Shown here: positions 53,729 through 57,350 of the stretch, piece by piece
How the letters are laid out: each line of letters starts with the position of its first letter
How positions within the stretch are numbered: position 1 is the stretch's first letter
Source: Planctomycetota bacterium
GTDB taxonomy: Bacteria > Planctomycetota > Planctomycetia > Pirellulales > Pirellulaceae
Length of the DNA: 57,350 nucleotides
NCBI GenBank assembly: GCA_024276655.1
Contig: JAJRWU010000285.1
Location: 1 to 57,350, forward strand
Direction: 5' to 3'
Position numbers and translations under genes: made by a program
The notes under the pieces: generated by a model
Seen by the model: the letters and a program-made list of their open reading frames with translations, nothing else
Told to the model about the DNA's origin: nothing
The model's database searches: none

Positions 53729-56700
53729 ATGCCGCGATTTTCTTGCGCCTCCGTATTGGTAATTCTTCTTGTTGCGGGCTTGGCCGCTGAAGCGGCTCGT
53801 GCTGGAACGCCGGTCGATTTCAATCAACAAATTCGGCCGCTGTTGTCGAAGCGTTGTTTCGCCTGCCACGGTCCTGATGAAGAACATCGAGAAGGCGGCT
53901 TGCGTTTAGACCGCCGTTCGGCCGCCATCGCGCCGGCTGAAAGCGGTGAAACGGCGGTCACGCCTGGGCAGCCGGAGGCCAGCGAACTGCTGGCCCGCAT
54001 CAGCACCCACGACGCCGACCTCCGCATGCCGCCCGAAGGCGAACCGCTCTCAGCCGCCGAAATCGAACAAATCAAAACCTGGATTTCCCAAGGCGCCGAG
54101 TACGCGGAGCATTGGGCGTTTGTCGGACCGGTGCGGCCGAAGTTGCCCGCCGTCAGCAATTCGGAGTGGCCCCGAAACGCGATTGATCATTTCGTATTGG
54201 CGCGGCTCGACGCGGAGCATTTATCGCCGGCGCCGACCGCCGACCGCCACACGCTGGCGCGGCGCGTCAGTTTCGACCTGCGCGGCCTGCCGCCCACGCC
54301 GGAAGAAATAGCCCGGTTCGTGAATGACGATCAACCCCAGGCGTACGAGCGCATGGTCGACCGCTTCCTGGCCGATACCGCTTATGGAGAACGCTGGGCG
54401 CGTGTCTGGCTCGATTTGGTTCGCTATGCCGATTCCAAGGGTTACGGCTCCGATCCGCTGCGAACCATTTGGCGTTATCGCGATTGGGTCATTCAGGCGT
54501 TGAACCAGAACATGCCCTACGACCAATTCTCGATCGAACAGTTGGCCGGCGATCTGCTTCCGCAACCAACGCTCGAACAACGCGTCGCGACGGCCATGCA
54601 TCGCAACACCATGACCAACACCGAAGGCGGCACCGACGACGAGGAATTTCGCGTGGCCGCCATCAAGGACCGGGTCGACACCACGTGGCAAATCTGGATG
54701 GGGCTCACGATGGGTTGCGCCAAGTGCCATAGCCACAAATACGACCCCATTTCACAAACCGAGTATTACCAATTTTTCGCCTTCTTCAATCAGACCGCCG
54801 ATAACGACCAACCCAACGACCAGCCAACGCTCGCGGCGCCCACCGCCGAATACGAACAGCAACTCACCGAACACCAGCAGCGGGTTGCAATGCTCAAGCA
54901 GAAACTCAACACGTTAACGCCCGAACTGGCGGCGAAAATGAAACAGTGGGCGGACGCCCGCCGCCCGCAAGCCGATTGGACCGTGCTCAGCACTCTTGGC
55001 GAAAGCACCACCCTCAGTAGAAACACAGTCGCGGCCAACGCGGGCGCGACGGCCGCCGGTTCGACGCTCGGCATCAATAAAGATGGGGTCGTACATGTGA
55101 AACCAACCTCGCTGGAACAAACAACCCTCTCGCTCACGTTGGCCAACCCGTTGGAAAAAATCACGGGGCTGCGGTTGGAGCTATTGCCCAGCGCATCGCC
55201 CGCGGAATCGCAACCGGCGCTGCGTTCGTTCACCGTTTCTCGCGGCGCGGGGGCGGGTCCGCAGCAGGTCGTGGGGCGGTACCTCAGAATCGAACTGCCG
55301 GGCGACGAAAAGATGTTATCGCTGGCGGAGGTGCAGGTCTTCGCGGGCGAAGAGAATATCGCCGGCAAGGGGAGTGCGAAACAATCGAGCACCGGTTCCA
55401 ATGGCCCGGCCCATCTCGCCATCGATGGCAACACCAGCGGCGAATTCCACAAGGAAAAATCGACCACGCACACCGCCATCGAATCGAACCCCTGGTGGGA
55501 GTTGGATCTGGGCGGCGCAAAGTCGATTGATAAAATAGTGGTTTGGAATCGCACCGACAACGACCTACAAAACCGCCTCGCCGGCTACCGCTTGAGCGTT
55601 CTCAACGGCGAGCGAAAAGTGGTTTGGTCGAAGGAGCCGGCCGAATTTCCCGTTGTCTCGGCTGCCTTCCCGCTCTCGACCGACGGCTCGATTCCACTCC
55701 AAGCCGCCCTCTCGGCCGATGCGGCGTCGTCTGAGAATTTGGCCGCCGCGCTTACCGCCGCCGGCGCCAAGAAAGACATCTGGCCGAGCGATGGCAAACA
55801 AAACACCGCTCGTTTTCTCGCGGCGTCGACCGCCGTGTTGATCGAAAACAGCAAACAGTTGACCTTCACGTTCACCTTCGCCCAAGGCGGCGAGCAAGCG
55901 GCGGCGTGGCGGTTTCGTCTGTGGGCGACGTCCTCGGAAAACTTCGCCCGTCGCGCCGAAACGCCGGCAAAAATCATCACCCTGCTTGATGCGTCGGCGC
56001 GTGAAAACACAATGAAAGACACGGCCGACGCCACGGCGAAAATCACGGCGTATTTCCTGCAAACCGAGAAATCGCTGGCGCCGGTTCGACAAGAACTCGC
56101 CAAGCTGGAAAAATCGCGGCCTCAGCCGCCGACCTTGCCGGTCATGGAGGAATTGCCGCAAGACAAGCAGCGGCAGAGTTTCGTCATGATCAAGGGCAAT
56201 TTCCTTTCGCACGGCGAAAATGTTTCCGCCGCCGCGCCGCAGGCGTTCCATCCATTCGGCGACAACCTGCCCCACAACCGCTTGGGCGCCGCTCGGTGGT
56301 TGCTCCACATCGATAACCCGCTCACGGCGCGCGTGGCGGTGAATCGGATGTGGAGCCGGTTGTTCGGCGCCGGCATCGTGGTCACGGAGGAAGATTTCGG
56401 CACGCAGGGCGATTCGCCCACGCACCCCGAACTGCTCGACTGGTTGGCCGTCGAATTCATGGACAGCGGCTGGAACATGAAGGCGATTTTGAAAACGATT
56501 GTGATGTCGTCTACGTATCGGCAAGCCGCGCGCGTGTCGGCCGAACTGGCGGAAAAAGATCCCACCAACCGCCTCTTCGCGCGAGGACCGCGTTTCCGTT
56601 TGGAAGCCGAAATGCTGCGCGACCAAGCCCTCGCGCTCTCGGGCCTGCTGAGCCGCAAAATTGGCGGGCCTTCTGTTTACCCGCCGCAGCCGGAAGGGTT

Positions 56701-57220
56701 GTGGCGAGCGGCGTTCAACGGCCGCGACCGTAAATGGGCCACCAGCCCCGGCGCCGACCGTTACCGCCGGGGGCTGTATACGTTTTGGCGGCGCACGATT
56801 CCGTATCCGTCCATGGCGACTTTCGACGCGCCCAGCCGGGAGCTTTGCTCGGTGCGGCGCATTCGCACCAACACGCCGCTGCAGGCGTTTGTCGCGTTGA
56901 ACGATCCTGTGTTTGTCGAAGCGGCGCAGGCATTGGCCCGCCGCATTCTCAAGGAAGGTGGTAAAACAACCGCCGAACGGGCCCGCTTCGGGCTGGAACT
57001 CTGCCTCTGCCGCCCAGCCGATGCGGGCCAAATCGGCACGATTGTCGGGCTTTATGAAAGCGAGTTGGCGCACTACCAACAACATACGGAAGACGCGAAC
57101 AAACTCGCCACGCAGCCGCTGGGCGCGCTTTCCCAGGGAATGGACGCCGCCCAAGCCGCCGCCTGGACCGTTGTCGCGAACGTGCTGTTGAATACCGACA
57201 GCGTGCTATCAAAACCGTAA
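53729..57220 (+). CDS. planctomycete cytochrome c (PSCyt1) / DUF1549 / F5/8C-like / DUF1553 protein
   Basis: 1163 aa with a signal peptide (CASVLVILLVAGLAAEAARA). Order: haem site CFACHGPDE at residues 43-51; DUF1549 ~150-355 (with CAKCHSHKYDP); a discoidin/F5-8C-like beta-sandwich at ~510-640 (GRYLRIELPG, LAEVQVFAGEENIAGKGSA, WWELDLGGAKSIDKIVVWNR); and DUF1553 ~850-1120 (RVAVNRMWSRLFGAGIVVTEEDFG, ELCSVRRIRTNTPLQAFVALND). It is built like the protein at 7.3-10.5 kb but with a different central carbohydrate-binding-type module, and no DUF1501 partner is visible before the window ends. Its last codons and stop lie in a 15-bp tandem array. Confidence 0.92.
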   Translation: MPRFSCASVLVILLVAGLAAEAARAGTPVDFNQQIRPLLSKRCFACHGPDEEHREGGLRLDRRSAAIAPAESGETAVTPGQPEASELLARISTHDADLRMPPEGEPLSAAEIEQIKTWISQGAEYAEHWAFVGPVRPKLPAVSNSEWPRNAIDHFVLARLDAEHLSPAPTADRHTLARRVSFDLRGLPPTPEEIARFVNDDQPQAYERMVDRFLADTAYGERWARVWLDLVRYADSKGYGSDPLRTIWRYRDWVIQALNQNMPYDQFSIEQLAGDLLPQPTLEQRVATAMHRNTMTNTEGGTDDEEFRVAAIKDRVDTTWQIWMGLTMGCAKCHSHKYDPISQTEYYQFFAFFNQTADNDQPNDQPTLAAPTAEYEQQLTEHQQRVAMLKQKLNTLTPELAAKMKQWADARRPQADWTVLSTLGESTTLSRNTVAANAGATAAGSTLGINKDGVVHVKPTSLEQTTLSLTLANPLEKITGLRLELLPSASPAESQPALRSFTVSRGAGAGPQQVVGRYLRIELPGDEKMLSLAEVQVFAGEENIAGKGSAKQSSTGSNGPAHLAIDGNTSGEFHKEKSTTHTAIESNPWWELDLGGAKSIDKIVVWNRTDNDLQNRLAGYRLSVLNGERKVVWSKEPAEFPVVSAAFPLSTDGSIPLQAALSADAASSENLAAALTAAGAKKDIWPSDGKQNTARFLAASTAVLIENSKQLTFTFTFAQGGEQAAAWRFRLWATSSENFARRAETPAKIITLLDASARENTMKDTADATAKITAYFLQTEKSLAPVRQELAKLEKSRPQPPTLPVMEELPQDKQRQSFVMIKGNFLSHGENVSAAAPQAFHPFGDNLPHNRLGAARWLLHIDNPLTARVAVNRMWSRLFGAGIVVTEEDFGTQGDSPTHPELLDWLAVEFMDSGWNMKAILKTIVMSSTYRQAARVSAELAEKDPTNRLFARGPRFRLEAEMLRDQALALSGLLSRKIGGPSVYPPQPEGLWRAAFNGRDRKWATSPGADRYRRGLYTFWRRTIPYPSMATFDAPSRELCSVRRIRTNTPLQAFVALNDPVFVEAAQALARRILKEGGKTTAERARFGLELCLCRPADAGQIGTIVGLYESELAHYQQHTEDANKLATQPLGALSQGMDAAQAAAWTVVANVLLNTDSVLSKP

Positions 57221-57350
57221 ATGGCAAAACCGTAAATGGCAAAACCGTAAATGGCAAAACCGTAAATGGCAAAACCGTAAATGGCAAAACCGTAAATGGC
57301 AAAACCGTAAATGGCAAAACCGTAAATGGCAAAACCGTAAATGGCAAAAC
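57211..57350 (+). repeat. 15-bp tandem repeat (AAAACCGTAAATGGC), runs off the window
   Basis: Nine full identical units plus five bases are visible. The first unit contains the last two codons and TAA of the upstream gene. In that frame each unit reads Lys-Pro-stop-Met-Ala, so every unit holds a stop followed at once by ATG. On the minus strand the array is open and would encode LPFTV repeats, but nothing supports translation. Confidence 0.95.

Noticed and set aside
55565-57154. 529-codon minus-strand frame opposite the DUF1553 region
   Set aside because: Shadow of the DUF1549/DUF1553 gene, Arg-rich without motifs.
56949-57347. Minus-strand frame encoding LPFTV repeats
   Set aside because: Arises from the 15-bp tandem array read in reverse; no start signal or homology.
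57211-57350. CRISPR array
   Set aside because: Units are contiguous 15-mers without spacers.

Overview
The window looks like a chromosomal segment of a planctomycete, probably of the Pirellulales type. The evidence is the gene content: two very large planctomycete cytochrome c / DUF1549 / DUF1553 proteins, one paired with a Tat-exported DUF1501 protein, a DUF1559 prepilin-like protein, Tat-exported Gfo/Idh/MocA and DUF3500 proteins, and a PQQ-repeat protein carrying EF-hands. Most genes are GC-rich. Two spots (27.5-28.5 kb and 42.0-43.7 kb) look poorer in GC and hold accessory-type genes. No tRNA, rRNA, CRISPR array or prophage was recognised.

Layout. 0-0.13 kb: 3' tail of a group II intron that begins outside the window. 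0.4-4.6 kb: PQQ/EF-hand protein, a MoaD/ThiS-like small protein, and a DUF1611 plus dipeptide-epimerase-like pair that resembles the DgcN/DgcA D-glutamate pathway. 4.6-10.5 kb: diheme cytochrome c and the DUF1501 / PSCyt-DUF1549-DUF1553 operon. 11-12.2 kb: two small proteins with metal-site (His-rich, YHS/TRASH-like) motifs. 12.3-19.5 kb: nnrD-larB, an SDR, 6-phosphogluconate dehydrogenase, a HAD hydrolase and a PPi-type phosphofructokinase. 20-21.5 kb: an ammonium transporter. 21.9-27.3 kb: a complete glycine-cleavage operon gcvT-gcvH-gcvPA-gcvPB with a lipoate ligase-like gene. 27.5-28.5 kb: orphan nuclease-like gene. 28.8-33.7 kb: a three-domain MFS/acyltransferase/acyl-ACP synthetase and a membrane protein. 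34.2-37.1 kb: DUF3500 protein and gamma-glutamyltransferase. 37.1-41.8 kb: amtB-glnK-glnD nitrogen operon. 42.0-43.7 kb: an ImmA/IrrE-type peptidase overlapping a frameshifted PIN-like gene. 43.8-53.5 kb: PduO-type adenosyltransferase, PD40 protein, Nudix hydrolase, EthD-like protein, oxidoreductases, a DUF1559 protein and a D-2-hydroxyacid dehydrogenase. 53.7-57.2 kb: second PSCyt/DUF1549/DUF1553 protein, ending in a 15-bp tandem repeat that runs off the window.

Working together: the two ammonium transporters, PII protein and GlnD form a nitrogen-sensing set, and both amt genes have good sigma-54-like promoter matches upstream. The glycine-cleavage operon supplies one-carbon units and carries its own lipoylation candidate.

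The least ordinary part of the window is between the genes. There are at least four families of dispersed palindromic or inverted-repeat elements. One is a ~100-bp element with terminal inverted repeats and a perfect GC-rich hairpin core; its end sits on, or within a few bases of, the stop codon of several unrelated genes. Another has 33-34-bp arms with paired (compensatory) changes between copies and, in one place, is nested inside a third family. Three genes also end in short tandem duplications of their own stop-codon region. I did not find a convincing new multi-gene system; the element families are the best candidates for something undescribed.
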